DNA from: CBDDFN01 sp965227065
Lineage (GTDB): Bacteria; Pseudomonadota; Alphaproteobacteria; SPJN01
DNA length: 64,000 nucleotides
Direction: 5' to 3'
NCBI GenBank assembly: GCA_965227065.1
Contig: CBDDFN010000002.1
Coordinates: 23,346-87,345, forward strand
This document shows, piece after piece, positions 36,140 to 46,345 of the stretch (position 1 is its first letter; every line of letters starts with the position of its first letter). The notes beneath the pieces were generated by a model. That model did no database searches. It saw only the letters and a program-made list of their open reading frames with translations, and was not told the origin of the DNA. Position numbers and translations under genes: made by a program.

Positions 36140-39100
36140 TTAAACAACAGCCCCAACCTCATCTTCAATCCACACCATCACAGAGCCGGCGGCATAGCTG
36201 TCATACAGGCGGCCATCACCGAACAGCTCAACACCGGCCAGGCCCGCCACGAGCCCCAGCCCGTTTGCAATCACAGTGTCTCCCGCTTCGCCCGAGATGG
36301 CCAGCGTATCAATCGTGCTTGAGGCATCGGCGATTTCCGACAGCGCATTGATAAACAGGAAATCAAATCCCAGCCCATCGCTCAGATCGATATGCTCATA
36401 CTCATGCCAGATGGTGTTCAGCGTGGTCAGCGTCTCGACAAAGCCCTGTTCGGTCACAAGGATAGTGTCGAGCCCTGCGCCGCCATCAAGCTGGTCACCG
36501 CCTGCCGATGTAACCAGAATGTCATCACCATCACCGCCGAACAAAAGATCATTGCCCGCGCCGCCCTGCAGCCAGTTGTTGCCCGCATCGCCGGTCAGCT
36601 CGGAATCAAAATCAGGCGCGATCAGACCTTCAATCCCTTCAAGCGTGTCCATGCCCAGGCCCGCCCCGTCAATGATCTGCGGGCTGCCGGTGAGGGTAAC
36701 GATAAGGGGGGCGATGCCGCCCGAATAATCGGCGATATCAAGGCCGGACCCGCCGACAAGCGTGTCGGCCCCGCTTGAAGCGACCAGCGTGTCATTTCCG
36801 TCCGCGCCATCAAGCCTGTCATTTCCGGCCCCGCCTTTAAACCAATTATCGGCGCCATCGCCGATGATGTGGGAGGCAAAGTCGGGGGCCACAAAGCCCT
36901 CTACCGACGAAATCCGGTCTATCCCCAGCCCCGCGCCGTCAATGAACTGCGTGGTGCCCGATAGCGCAACGACAAGCGGCGCGATGCCGGCGGAATAATC
37001 GACAATGTCCCGGCCCTCATCGCCGATGATCCGGTCATCGCCAGGCCCGCCAATGATCCAGTCATCTCCGGCCCGGCCCCGCAGAATGTCGCCCCCCTCA
37101 CCGCCATCGAGCCAGTCATCCCCCGTGCCGGCGTAAAGCACATCATCACCCAGCCCGCCAAAAAGCGTGTCGGCACCTCCATCGCCATAGATGCGGTCAT
37201 CGCCTTCTTCGCCATAGGCAGTGTCGTCACCCGCGCCGCCGCTCAAAACATCAGCGCCCTCACCTCCGAACAAAAGATCATCATCGCCATACCCCTTCAG
37301 CGTGTCGTCATCGTGGCCACCATAAATCCGGTCATCGCCTTCGCCGCCGACGAGATAATCCAGCCCCGCATCGCCAGACAGCATGTCATCACCGGCGCCG
37401 CCATAGGCGCGGTCGTCGCCTGCGCCGCCTTCCAGAATATCATCGCCGTCCTGACCGATCAGCGTATCGTCGCCATCCTCACCGCTGAGAGTGTCGGCAC
37501 CGGCCTCACCTTGCAGCCGATCATCATCATCACCGCCATAAAGCGTGTCGTCGCCTGCGCCGCCTGCCATATCATCGGCGCCATCCCCGCCGAAAAGCAG
37601 ATCGGTGCCGTCCTGACCGCGCACCGTATCATCGCCTTTCTCACCATGAAGCGTGTCGTCACCTGAACCACCCACCAGGACATCAGAACCGCGATTGCCC
37701 CATACGGTGTCGCCCCCAATTCCGGCATAGACGACGTCATCCCCCCACCCCGCTTCAATCCAGTCAAAGCCTTCTCCAGCAATGATCCGGTCATCCCCCA
37801 GGCCCGCCGTGATCGTGTCGTCCCCAAGGCCGCCGCGCAAAATGTCTGCAAAGGGGGAGCCATCAACCGTCCGTTCCTCATAGGCCTTGATCGTCATGTC
37901 GGCGAATTCGATGAAACGGACACGGCGCAGCGTATCGGTGCCGTCACCACCGCCAAACAGATGGCTGACGCTGACTTCATCGCCTTGCCGGGTCACAGCG
38001 TATTCGGCACGATTGCCGCTCAACACCGCCGTGTCGCTGCCCTCTTCGGTCTCGAGGTAATCATCGCCCGCGCCGCCAAACAGGCGATCATCCCCCAATC
38101 CGCCGAACAGTCCGTCATTGCCCGAACCGCCAAACAAAGCGTCATTGCCGTCCAGCCCGAATATAAAATCCCTGCCGTCATTGCCGTAAAGATCATTGGC
38201 GGCCTGGTTTCCACCCAGCGCATCATCGCCGGTTCCCGCCACGGCATTCTCAATCAGCGACCGGGCCGATCCTTCAAATTGCAGCGCATTGAATATATGG
38301 CCGCGGGCAAATTCATCGCCTTCCAGATTGGCGCGCAACGCATTGCCGTCCCGATCCAGATCGACCCACCGGCCGGGCCGCAGATCAATGATCATATCGG
38401 TGGTGAAGTTCGAGAAATCGTACAAATCATCATCGCCATCGCCGTCCCATACCGTGCGGAACAGCTTGCCTTGCGCAAAGGGCTGTTCGGTTTGCACCGG
38501 CAGGCCCTGGCTCACCGCATTGACGAAAAACTCGCCCGTATCAGGGTCGGCGCTATAGACAGTGTTGCCGCTATTGTGGCTGAAATTCGCACCATAGAGG
38601 AACTGCAGCGCGGCAATGTCATACATCATCAAGGTTTGCGGGCTTGATCCTTCCCCCGAGCCCCCCGGGATCGGAGCCCCGCCAATGATGGAACGGTAGG
38701 TCATGATGGAAAACTCAACCGAATCCCGGTCAAACTCCATCGTGCCAAATCCGTTCTGCGCCTCATGGCCATGGCTCAACCCGACAGCGTGGCCCAGTTC
38801 ATGACCGATGCCGCGCCAGTCATAATCGCCAAGATCAGGGTCGCGGCCCACTGTGGGGCCGAATACCAGATCACCGCCCAACTCGCCGCTATTGGGGAAA
38901 TAGGCGTAAGCGCCGTCAGGATCATCGCTGTTGTAAAAGCGCAGCGTGGATTCGCGGTCGGCGTCCAAAGCATCATCGGCACCGTCCAGTTCGACAAAGC
39001 GCAATCCCGACACGCTCGCAAACTCATCAACCCAGTAATAGGCCGCCTGCTCCTGATCGGCGCTGAAGGTTGAGAAGGTTGATTTCAGATCCGGTGTCCC

Positions 39101-39407
39101 GGGCATAGCATCGCGATAGCCGGGGCTGAGGTCCGACACATCATCAAGAAACGAAAAGCTCAGCGTCGTGTTGGCCCATTTGCTGCCATAGAGCTGACCA
39201 TCAATATTCTGATCGCCTGAGCCTTGGGTGAACAACACGGCCTCCGTCGCCCCCCCAGTCAAATGCGCGGTCGGCTTCATCGGCGACCCCGCTTTGCGGC
39301 AATGCCGGATCACCCCCCTCCGCCCGCTGATAAGGCTGTGCGAACGTGTCGTGATCATCGCTGTGCGGATTGTCAGACGGTCCGAAGACGTGAATTTCAA
39401 AGCTCAT
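36140..39407 (-). CDS. RTX metalloprotease (serralysin-like), frameshifted in a G7 tract
   Basis: A large metalloprotease exported by a type I system. The catalytic domain has GHELGHAVGLSHGHE (HExxHxxGxxH, about residue 200) and the Met-turn SIMTYR (about 235). From about residue 395 there are many RTX nonapeptides, then three copies of a YSxGIAPLxVxLxG...IDGAGLG unit and a C-terminal domain shared with the neighbouring paralogue. The open frame starts at 39400 with unrelated text, but ATG 39407 begins MSFEIHVFGPSDN and runs to FDWG at a run of seven G (39250-39256). With six G the frames join as FDW-GATEAV, matching DFGATPHN of the paralogue. A minus-strand GGGGGG precedes ATG 39407. Corrected length is 1,088 residues. 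Confidence 0.85.
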
Positions 39408-39481
39408 ACTGCCCCCCGGAAAAGCCTAAAGGCTTTACAATAATTGAAATGTCATACTGGTGACGCGCCATTCAAAACACA

Positions 39482-39513
39482 AGAGGCGCCGCTGATTGCT
39501 CAGCCGCGCCTCT
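39482..39513 (-). terminator. Hairpin terminator between the two RTX proteases
   Basis: A 14-bp stem (AGAGGCGCCGCTGA / TCAGCCGCGCCTCT, one mismatch) with a 4-base loop, 26 bases past the stop of the giant protease. A T-rich stretch follows on the minus strand (TTGTGTTTTG), and TTGTTTTTT on the plus strand. Confidence 0.7.
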
Positions 39514-39538
39514 GTTGTTTTTTGCACGAATGGTGGAC

Positions 39539-42500
39539 TTAGATCACCACGGTGATGTCCTGTTCGGCCCACAGCGTGTAGGTGCCGTCGGTATAGCTGT
39601 CGAACAGACGGCCATCGCCCAGATGATCAACGCCGCTGGCCCCCGCCACGAGACCCGTGCCGGTCAGCACCGCCTGATCACCGGCATCACCGGTGAACAC
39701 AAGCTCATTGCCGCTGTTCGACACGCCAATGTCAGCGGCTGCGTCGATCGTCAGCACGCTCGTTCCGCCACTGCCTTCGACATCGAGCCATTCCCAATCG
39801 CTGGCGAAGCCGTTGGCCGCGGCCAGCGTGTTGGTGAATGCCTGACCATCGGTGAAGATGCGGTCAAAACCATCGCCGCCATCCAGAACATCGGACCCTT
39901 TCGTAGCGACAAGGGTGTCATCACCCAGCCCGCCATAAAGCTCATCATTCCCCAATCCGCCTTGCAGCCAGTTGTCGAGCTCATTGCCGGTCAGAACCGA
40001 GTCAAAGTCAGACGCGATGAGGCCTTCAATCGAGGTGATGCGGTGGGTGCCAAGCCCCGCCCCGGCAATGAACTGGGTCGAGCCCCCGGCATTGAGCGTG
40101 ACATTGAGGCCCGCCGTTCCGTTGGAATAATCGACCAGGTCAAAGCCATCATCGCCGAGGATCAGATCATCGCCCAGCGAGGCCATGAATGTGTCATCGC
40201 CAAAGTCGCCGCGCAAAATGTCATTGCCTTCGCCGCCATCGAGGAAGTCATCCTGTAAGCCCGCATAAAGCCGGTCATCGCCAAGCCCGCCATACAGCGA
40301 GTCATTGCCCGAGACGCCGAACAGATTGTCATTGTCGTCGCCGCCGAACAGCACGTCATTATCGGCGCCGCCGTCAATCGCATCGGCCCCGACGCCACCC
40401 CAGGCAATGTCGTCGCCGTCATTGCCCTTGATATTGTCGTCGCCTTCCTCGCCATAGAGCATGTCATTGCCCGCCTCGCCGGTGAGCGAGTCGCCAATCA
40501 GGCCGCCATAGAGCGTGTCATTGCCCAGATGCCCGCGCAGACGGTCAAACCCGTCGCCGCCATACAGCGTGTCATCGCCATCATTGCCGACCAGCGCGTC
40601 ATCATCTTCGTCACCGAACAACAGATCATTGTCGGCACCGCCGAGCAGGAAGTCCTCGCCCGCGCCGCCTTCAATCCGGTCTTCACCGGCCCCGGCATAG
40701 ACAAGCTCATCGCCTGCGCCGCCATAGATCATGTCGTCGCCATCATTGCCGAACAGACGGTCATTGCCGTCGCCGCCATAGACTTCGTCATCGCCCAGGC
40801 CGCCATCAATCGTGTCGACCCCGGCATCCCCATAGGCGATGTCATTGTCGTCATTGCCCTTGATGTCGTCATCGCCGTCGCCGCCATAGATGGTGTCTTC
40901 ACCTTCTTCGCCGGTCAGATTGTCATTGCCGAGCCCGCCATAAAGCGTGTCATTGCCTGTCCGGCCGCGCAGCGTGTCGATACCGTCATCGCCATGCAGC
41001 TCATCATTGCCGGCATCGCCGACAAGGATGTCGTTCTGATCACCGCCATAGATGGTGTCATCACCATCATTGCCGTTGATATTGTCGTTCGACAGGCCGC
41101 CATAGATGGTGTCGTCGCCGCCATCGCCGAGGATCCGGTCCTGGCCGTGCTCGCCCTCAATCTGGTCATCGCCGAGCCCGCCGAAGATCAGATCATAGTC
41201 CGAGCCGCCATTGATCATGTCATGGCCCGAGCCGCCATAGATGCGATCTTCACCCGCTTCGCCCAGAATGGTGTCAAAGCCGTTTTCGCCATAAAGCCGG
41301 TCATTGTCTTCCCGGCCCTCAATCTGGTCATCACCGCCCGCACCGGTCAGCGTATCGACATTGGGCGTGCCGATCAGGCTGAGGCCGGCAAACGCATCAA
41401 TCGTGCCATCGGCAAATTCAAGGAAGCGGATGCGGGTCAGCGTGTCTGAGCCGTCTGTGCCGACAGTGTCGGTGACGGTCACGCTATTGCCTGCCTCGAC
41501 AATGGTATAATCGGCAATATTGCCCGCAAACAAAGCGGTGTTGGAGCCTTCGCCGCCATCAATCTGGTCATCGCCCTCTTGTCCGGCGATGCGGTCATCG
41601 CCGTCGCCGCCATCGACCATGTCATCACCGGCGCCGGCGAAAATTTCATTGTCCCCGTCGGTGCCGGTCAGCGTGTCATGGCCATCGCCGGAAATGAGAT
41701 TTTCGAAATTGGTGAACAGCTCGGGCGGATAGTTGGTGGCACCGGTAGCCAGATTGACGATGTAATCACCATTCCAGCTTGTTGTATCGAGCGTGTCGAT
41801 GCCGTCACCGCCATCCAGCGTTTCGTCCGAGCCCAGGCCCGCGCGGACATAATCATTGCCCGCGCCGCCATAATATTCACCTGAACCGTTCGAGGTGATG
41901 TCGTCATTCTGGGCGGAGCCGATAAAGTTCTCGATGAATGAATGGGTATTGCCAACTTCCGTAGCATAGCTGGTGGTGTAGGTGCCGGTCAGATTGTTGA
42001 ACGTCACAGCACTGAAATGACCGGACATATCAAGCGTATCAATGCCCGTGCCGCCATAGAGTTCATCGACCCAGTGATTTTCCTCAATGATGAACAGATC
42101 ATTCCCGTCACCGCCATAGGTGAGGTCAACGCCGCCGCCACCATAAATGGTGTCATTGCCGTCGCCGCCGAACAACTCGTCGGTTCCCGCGCCATCGCCG
42201 CCATAGATCACATTATCAAAGCCGCCATAGGCATGGATGATATTGGCGACGCCATTGCCGACGACGGTTGCAGCCGAATTGACCTCGACATGCTCAATGC
42301 TGATCAGCTCTTCCCGCGCGGTCACACCGAAATAGATGAAACCGGCGTCAAGGTCGATCGTGTGGCCCGAGGCCAAACCGCTTGATTGCAGCAAATCATT
42401 GCCCGCCCCGCCGTTCCAGACATGCATCCAGCCTGAGCTGGTGCCATGGTTGCGCACAAGGATGTCGCCGCCCGCACCGCCTTCAAAGGTTTGCGGACCG

Positions 42501-45500
42501 GCATTGCTGCTTTCCAGCGTGTCGGAGAAGTTTGAGCCGACGATGCGTTCGATCGACACCAGAGTATCGGTGCCGCCCTCGCCATCATCGGCCGTGCCGG
42601 TCGCCAGGCTGGCCGAAACCGGCCCTGATGCACTTGAATAATCGGCCGTGTCAGTGCCGATACCGCCATTGAGCAGATCATCACCAGCCAGCCCGATCAG
42701 CGTGTCATTGCCCGCGCCACCGAACAGCTCATTATTGCCGATAGTGCCGGTCAGCGTGTCATTGCCGCCACCCATGATCAGATTTTCGAAATTGGTGAAC
42801 AGCTCGGGCGGGAAGTTCGTCGCCCCGGTCGTCAGATTGACGTCATAATCTCCGTTGTAGCTGGTTGTATCGAGCGTATCGGTGCCCGTTCCGCCATCCA
42901 GCGTTTCGTTCGAGCCCAGGCCCGCGCGAACATAATCATTGCCCGCCCCGCCATAAATCTCGCCAAACCCGCCCGAGGTCAGATCATCATCGCCGGAACC
43001 GGCAATAAAGATTTCAACCGTGGCAAAGGTGTTGCCGGTTTCACTGGCGAAAGACGTTGTGTAGGTCCCCGCATCCATATCGGCGGTAATGTCATAGGTG
43101 AAATCGGACATATCAATCGTGTCGACGCCGCCACCGCCATAGACTTCATCAACCCATTCGCCATTGAGAATACGGATGATGTCATCGCCGGTACCGGCAT
43201 AGACCAGATCATCGGTGAACCCGCCTTCAATCACATCATTGCCGTCGCCTGCGTAAATCTCGTCTTGGCCGCTGCCGCCATACAATTCATCATCGCCGCC
43301 ATTGCCGTACAGCCGGTCGTCCCCGCTGCCGCCATAGAAGACGTTGTTATGAACGCCATAACCAATCAGATCATTGGCCGCCGAGCTGCCGATAATGTCA
43401 GCAGCCGAGTTAACAGTGACATTTTCGATCGAGGACAGGCTATCGCGGTCCGCCCCCAGATATTTGATTCTGCCCGCTGCAAGATCGATCGTGTGATCGC
43501 CCGACAGCAGGGTGGTCACCAGCGTATCGGTCCCCGCCCCGCCGAACCAGCCATGCGTATAGGAACTGCCGGTGCCGTGGTTCCGCTCAAACGTGTCATT
43601 CCCATCGCCGCCAAAGAAGCTTTGAGGGCCGGCCGTGGAGGAGCGCATCGTGTCGCCAAAATCGGAGCCATAGACCTGCTCGATATTCGACAGCGTATCG
43701 GTCCCCTGGCCGGTGGCCACACCGGTGCCCAGATCAACCACAACCGCGCCGGTCGCATTCTCATAGACTGCGCCGTCTACGCCTGCGCCGCCATCAAGCG
43801 TGTCATTGCCCGCGCCGCCTTCAAGCAGATTGTTGGAGCCATCACCTGTGAAGGTGTCATCGCCAGACCCGCCGACCAGATGTTCCGTGTTCAAGATGGT
43901 CAGGCCAAAGCTGCCCGTGCCGGCCACCAGATCAATCGTCCAATCGGTGGCAGAATAAGAGAAGTCACCGGTATCAATCCCGCTCCCGCCATCCATAATG
44001 TCACCAGACGAGCCATTGTCGATGCTCATCCAGTCATTGCCGGCGCCGCCATAAAGCTCGTCATTGCCTAATCCGGCATAAAGCGTGTCATCATCATCGC
44101 CGCCATAGACAAGGTCATTGCCGGAACCGCCATAAATCGTGTCGTCGCCGCCATAGCCGTACAGCGTGTCATTGCCCGACCCGCCATAGACCTCATCATT
44201 ACCGCTCCCGGCATAGGCGAGATCATTGCCATCGGCGCCATAAAGGCTGTCATCGCCGCCATAGCCGTAGAGCGAATTGTCGTTGGCATCGCCGGTCAGG
44301 CTGTCGCTGTAGTTCAGCGATCCGCCGACACGCTCAATCGACGACAGCGTGTCGGACCCGTCGGGGCCCGAAGACGTGCCGGTCGCGAGATTGACGGTCA
44401 CCGCGCCCGACGCATAGTAATAGCTCGCAAGGTCGGCATCGCCTGCGCCGCCATAAATGCCGTCATTGCCTTCATTGCCGTAGAAGACGTCATTGCCGTC
44501 ACCGCCATACATATAGTCAATGCCGATGCCGCCATAATGATAGTCATTGCCCGCGCCGCCATAATAGCGGTCAGTGTCGTTCGACCCGGCCGCACCGCCG
44601 CTTGTGGCGTCAAAGCCATACAGATTGTCCGAGCCATTGCCGCCATAAAGCCAGTCAATGCCGTCGCCGCCATAGAGATAATCGACGGCCTCGCCGCCAT
44701 AGATGTCGTCATTGCCGCCATTGCCCCACAGATCGTTCGAGGCATCATTGCCGGTAATGTCGTCGCCACCCGAACCGCCCGAGGCGTTCTCAATCAGGCT
44801 GGCGTTTGAGCCGCCAAAGGTCAGCGCGTTGAAGATGTGGCCGCGGCTCCAATTGCTATCGCCCAGATCGGCGCGGGAGTCATTGCCGCCGACATCAAGG
44901 TCAACCCAGAAGCCGGGACGCAGATCAATGTCGAGATTGTTGGTCAGGTTCGAGAAATCATAATGATCGTTCGATCCGCCACCATCCCACACGGTGCGGA
45001 AAATCGTATCGCCGAGCGGATCGCCCTGGCTGACACCATCGATGAACATCTCGCCGGTCGTCATATCGACTGTGTAGGTGGTGGTGCCTGCATTGTAGGA
45101 ATAGTTCGCGCCATACATGAACTGGATGGCCGCGATGTCATACATCATCAGCGTCTGGGCATAACCGTCATTGGCGTTGGAGTAGCCGCCGAACAGCGGA
45201 TCATTCTCATAAGACCGGTAGGTCATGATGGAGAATTCCATCGAATCCCGGTTGGCGTTCATCGCGCCAAAGCCGCCATCGGAGGTATGACCATGCGACA
45301 GGCCAAGGCCATGGCCCAGTTCGTGACCGATTGTGTGCCAGTCATAATCGCCAAGATCAGGATCATCGCCAGCACTTGTCCCAAACCACAAGTCACCACC
45401 GGTTTCCGTGGAATTGGGATAATAGCCATAGGCGGTGGAGGGGTCTTGCGAATTGGCGAAACGGATGGTCGCTTCCTGATCTTCATCCAGCGCGCCGGGT

Positions 45501-45991
45501 GCGCCGTCGAGTTCAACAAAGCTCAAACCCGATACGCTGGCATACAAGTCAATCCAGTATTCGGCCGAGGCTTCCTGTTGGGCATCAAAGGCGGTAAAGG
45601 TCGCCAGAATATCGGGTGTGGCGGCATCATCATCGGGATAGCCGGAGGAATAGTCCGACGAGACAGACGGAAAGGAATAGGTCAGCTCATGATCAATCCA
45701 TTCCCGGCCGCGCAGCACGCCATCGATATTCTGATCGCCTGACCCGGTCGTAAAACTGTTGTGTGGCGTGGCACCAAAATCGATCACCCCGTCGGGTTCA
45801 TGCTGATAGGCCAGATCAGGATCATCCATGTGATCGTCAAACGGCGTGTCATACCCGTTTTCGAAGGTTACATGGCCTTGCGTGTCATCATCATTTTCTG
45901 CGTCGCGAATATTGCAGATTGAACAGCCGCAATCGCTGGCATGCTGGCTGAGTTCATCTTGTTCGGTGCTGGTGTCGATCTGATCAGTCAT
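39539..45991 (-). CDS. Giant RTX metalloprotease (2,150 aa)
   Basis: A giant paralogue of the preceding protease. The N-terminus (no signal peptide) carries a CGCSIC motif near residue 20, then GSGDQNIDG shared with the neighbour. The peptidase domain shows GHELGHGLGLSHGH (about 222) and SIMTYR (about 252). RTX repeats start near residue 410 and fill most of the rest, broken by about 280-residue modules present twice (about 764-1,074 and 1,140-1,434; RNHGT, PPELFTNFENLI). The last 110 residues match the neighbour's C-terminal domain. ATG 45991 follows GGAGTGAGG. Calcium-stabilised extracellular protease by family; T1SS genes are not in the window. The frame is fully open over 6.4 kb. Confidence 0.92.
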   Translation of the reverse strand: MTDQIDTSTEQDELSQHASDCGCSICNIRDAENDDDTQGHVTFENGYDTPFDDHMDDPDLAYQHEPDGVIDFGATPHNSFTTGSGDQNIDGVLRGREWIDHELTYSFPSVSSDYSSGYPDDDAATPDILATFTAFDAQQEASAEYWIDLYASVSGLSFVELDGAPGALDEDQEATIRFANSQDPSTAYGYYPNSTETGGDLWFGTSAGDDPDLGDYDWHTIGHELGHGLGLSHGHTSDGGFGAMNANRDSMEFSIMTYRSYENDPLFGGYSNANDGYAQTLMMYDIAAIQFMYGANYSYNAGTTTYTVDMTTGEMFIDGVSQGDPLGDTIFRTVWDGGGSNDHYDFSNLTNNLDIDLRPGFWVDLDVGGNDSRADLGDSNWSRGHIFNALTFGGSNASLIENASGGSGGDDITGNDASNDLWGNGGNDDIYGGEAVDYLYGGDGIDWLYGGNGSDNLYGFDATSGGAAGSNDTDRYYGGAGNDYHYGGIGIDYMYGGDGNDVFYGNEGNDGIYGGAGDADLASYYYASGAVTVNLATGTSSGPDGSDTLSSIERVGGSLNYSDSLTGDANDNSLYGYGGDDSLYGADGNDLAYAGSGNDEVYGGSGNDTLYGYGGDDTIYGGSGNDLVYGGDDDDTLYAGLGNDELYGGAGNDWMSIDNGSSGDIMDGGSGIDTGDFSYSATDWTIDLVAGTGSFGLTILNTEHLVGGSGDDTFTGDGSNNLLEGGAGNDTLDGGAGVDGAVYENATGAVVVDLGTGVATGQGTDTLSNIEQVYGSDFGDTMRSSTAGPQSFFGGDGNDTFERNHGTGSSYTHGWFGGAGTDTLVTTLLSGDHTIDLAAGRIKYLGADRDSLSSIENVTVNSAADIIGSSAANDLIGYGVHNNVFYGGSGDDRLYGNGGDDELYGGSGQDEIYAGDGNDVIEGGFTDDLVYAGTGDDIIRILNGEWVDEVYGGGGVDTIDMSDFTYDITADMDAGTYTTSFASETGNTFATVEIFIAGSGDDDLTSGGFGEIYGGAGNDYVRAGLGSNETLDGGTGTDTLDTTSYNGDYDVNLTTGATNFPPELFTNFENLIMGGGNDTLTGTIGNNELFGGAGNDTLIGLAGDDLLNGGIGTDTADYSSASGPVSASLATGTADDGEGGTDTLVSIERIVGSNFSDTLESSNAGPQTFEGGAGGDILVRNHGTSSGWMHVWNGGAGNDLLQSSGLASGHTIDLDAGFIYFGVTAREELISIEHVEVNSAATVVGNGVANIIHAYGGFDNVIYGGDGAGTDELFGGDGNDTIYGGGGVDLTYGGDGNDLFIIEENHWVDELYGGTGIDTLDMSGHFSAVTFNNLTGTYTTSYATEVGNTHSFIENFIGSAQNDDITSNGSGEYYGGAGNDYVRAGLGSDETLDGGDGIDTLDTTSWNGDYIVNLATGATNYPPELFTNFENLISGDGHDTLTGTDGDNEIFAGAGDDMVDGGDGDDRIAGQEGDDQIDGGEGSNTALFAGNIADYTIVEAGNSVTVTDTVGTDGSDTLTRIRFLEFADGTIDAFAGLSLIGTPNVDTLTGAGGDDQIEGREDNDRLYGENGFDTILGEAGEDRIYGGSGHDMINGGSDYDLIFGGLGDDQIEGEHGQDRILGDGGDDTIYGGLSNDNINGNDGDDTIYGGDQNDILVGDAGNDELHGDDGIDTLRGRTGNDTLYGGLGNDNLTGEEGEDTIYGGDGDDDIKGNDDNDIAYGDAGVDTIDGGLGDDEVYGGDGNDRLFGNDGDDMIYGGAGDELVYAGAGEDRIEGGAGEDFLLGGADNDLLFGDEDDDALVGNDGDDTLYGGDGFDRLRGHLGNDTLYGGLIGDSLTGEAGNDMLYGEEGDDNIKGNDGDDIAWGGVGADAIDGGADNDVLFGGDDNDNLFGVSGNDSLYGGLGDDRLYAGLQDDFLDGGEGNDILRGDFGDDTFMASLGDDLILGDDGFDLVDYSNGTAGLNVTLNAGGSTQFIAGAGLGTHRITSIEGLIASDFDSVLTGNELDNWLQGGLGNDELYGGLGDDTLVATKGSDVLDGGDGFDRIFTDGQAFTNTLAAANGFASDWEWLDVEGSGGTSVLTIDAAADIGVSNSGNELVFTGDAGDQAVLTGTGLVAGASGVDHLGDGRLFDSYTDGTYTLWAEQDITVVI

Positions 45992-46009
45992 GAGCCTCAC
46001 TCCGGTCAG

Positions 46010-46028
46010 GCATTTTTTTGCAAAATGC
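46010..46028. promoter_or_regulatory. Inverted repeat GCATTTT-N5-AAAATGC before the giant protease
   Basis: A 7-bp perfect inverted repeat with 5-base spacer, 19 bases upstream of the start codon on the minus strand. It could be an operator or a leader hairpin. Confidence 0.35.
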
Positions 46029-46231
46029 ACAAACCGGAGTCCTGGCTAAGCAGACCGGTCTATGCCCTCGTCTGTCGCGCCGGCCGCTATGAGGATCCCC
46101 GCCCCGCAATGCGCCCCACACATTTTTGTGATGAGGCATGGTAGAGCGCAGATTCGATCAGGGCAAACTTTAATAATATGAAACTTGTTGTTTTTGTTGA
46201 ATAATTTTTAACGTTCTAACCTTTTAGGGGA

Positions 46232-46254
46232 TTGACAAAAAACCAAAGTGTCAA
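46232..46254. promoter_or_regulatory. Inverted repeat TTGACA-N11-TGTCAA
   Basis: Both arms read as a -35-like TTGACA on opposite strands inside the AT-rich part of the protease promoter region. It may be a promoter element, an operator, or chance. Confidence 0.3.
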
Positions 46255-46289
46255 ATGTTCAACCCCAATTCACAGGGGTGTTGTGCCAA

Positions 46290-46320
46290 ACAGATCTGCA
46301 TTAATTCCATGCAGATCTGT
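46290..46320 (-). terminator. 12-bp perfect hairpin after the SLH outer-membrane protein gene
   Basis: ACAGATCTGCAT and ATGCAGATCTGT pair across a 7-base loop, 25 bases past the stop of the SLH protein gene. On the minus strand only TTT follows, so it is a weak intrinsic terminator at best; mRNA stabilisation or protein binding are alternatives. Confidence 0.5.
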
Positions 46321-46345
46321 CTTCACCATCAGGGCTCACAAAGGT

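Larger units (their letters stand above)
45992..46345. other. 354-bp intergenic region upstream of the giant protease
   Basis: No gene seen. It contains an AT-rich block (about 46165-46260) likely to hold the promoter of the giant protease, and three inverted repeats listed separately: 46010-46028, 46232-46254 and 46290-46320. Confidence 0.5.

Noticed and set aside
39515..44071. Long plus-strand open frames of repetitive text antisense to the RTX proteases
   Set aside because: They are shadows of GC-rich RTX repeats: their period and content follow the glycine-aspartate codons on the other strand, and none shows a ribosome site or family text.
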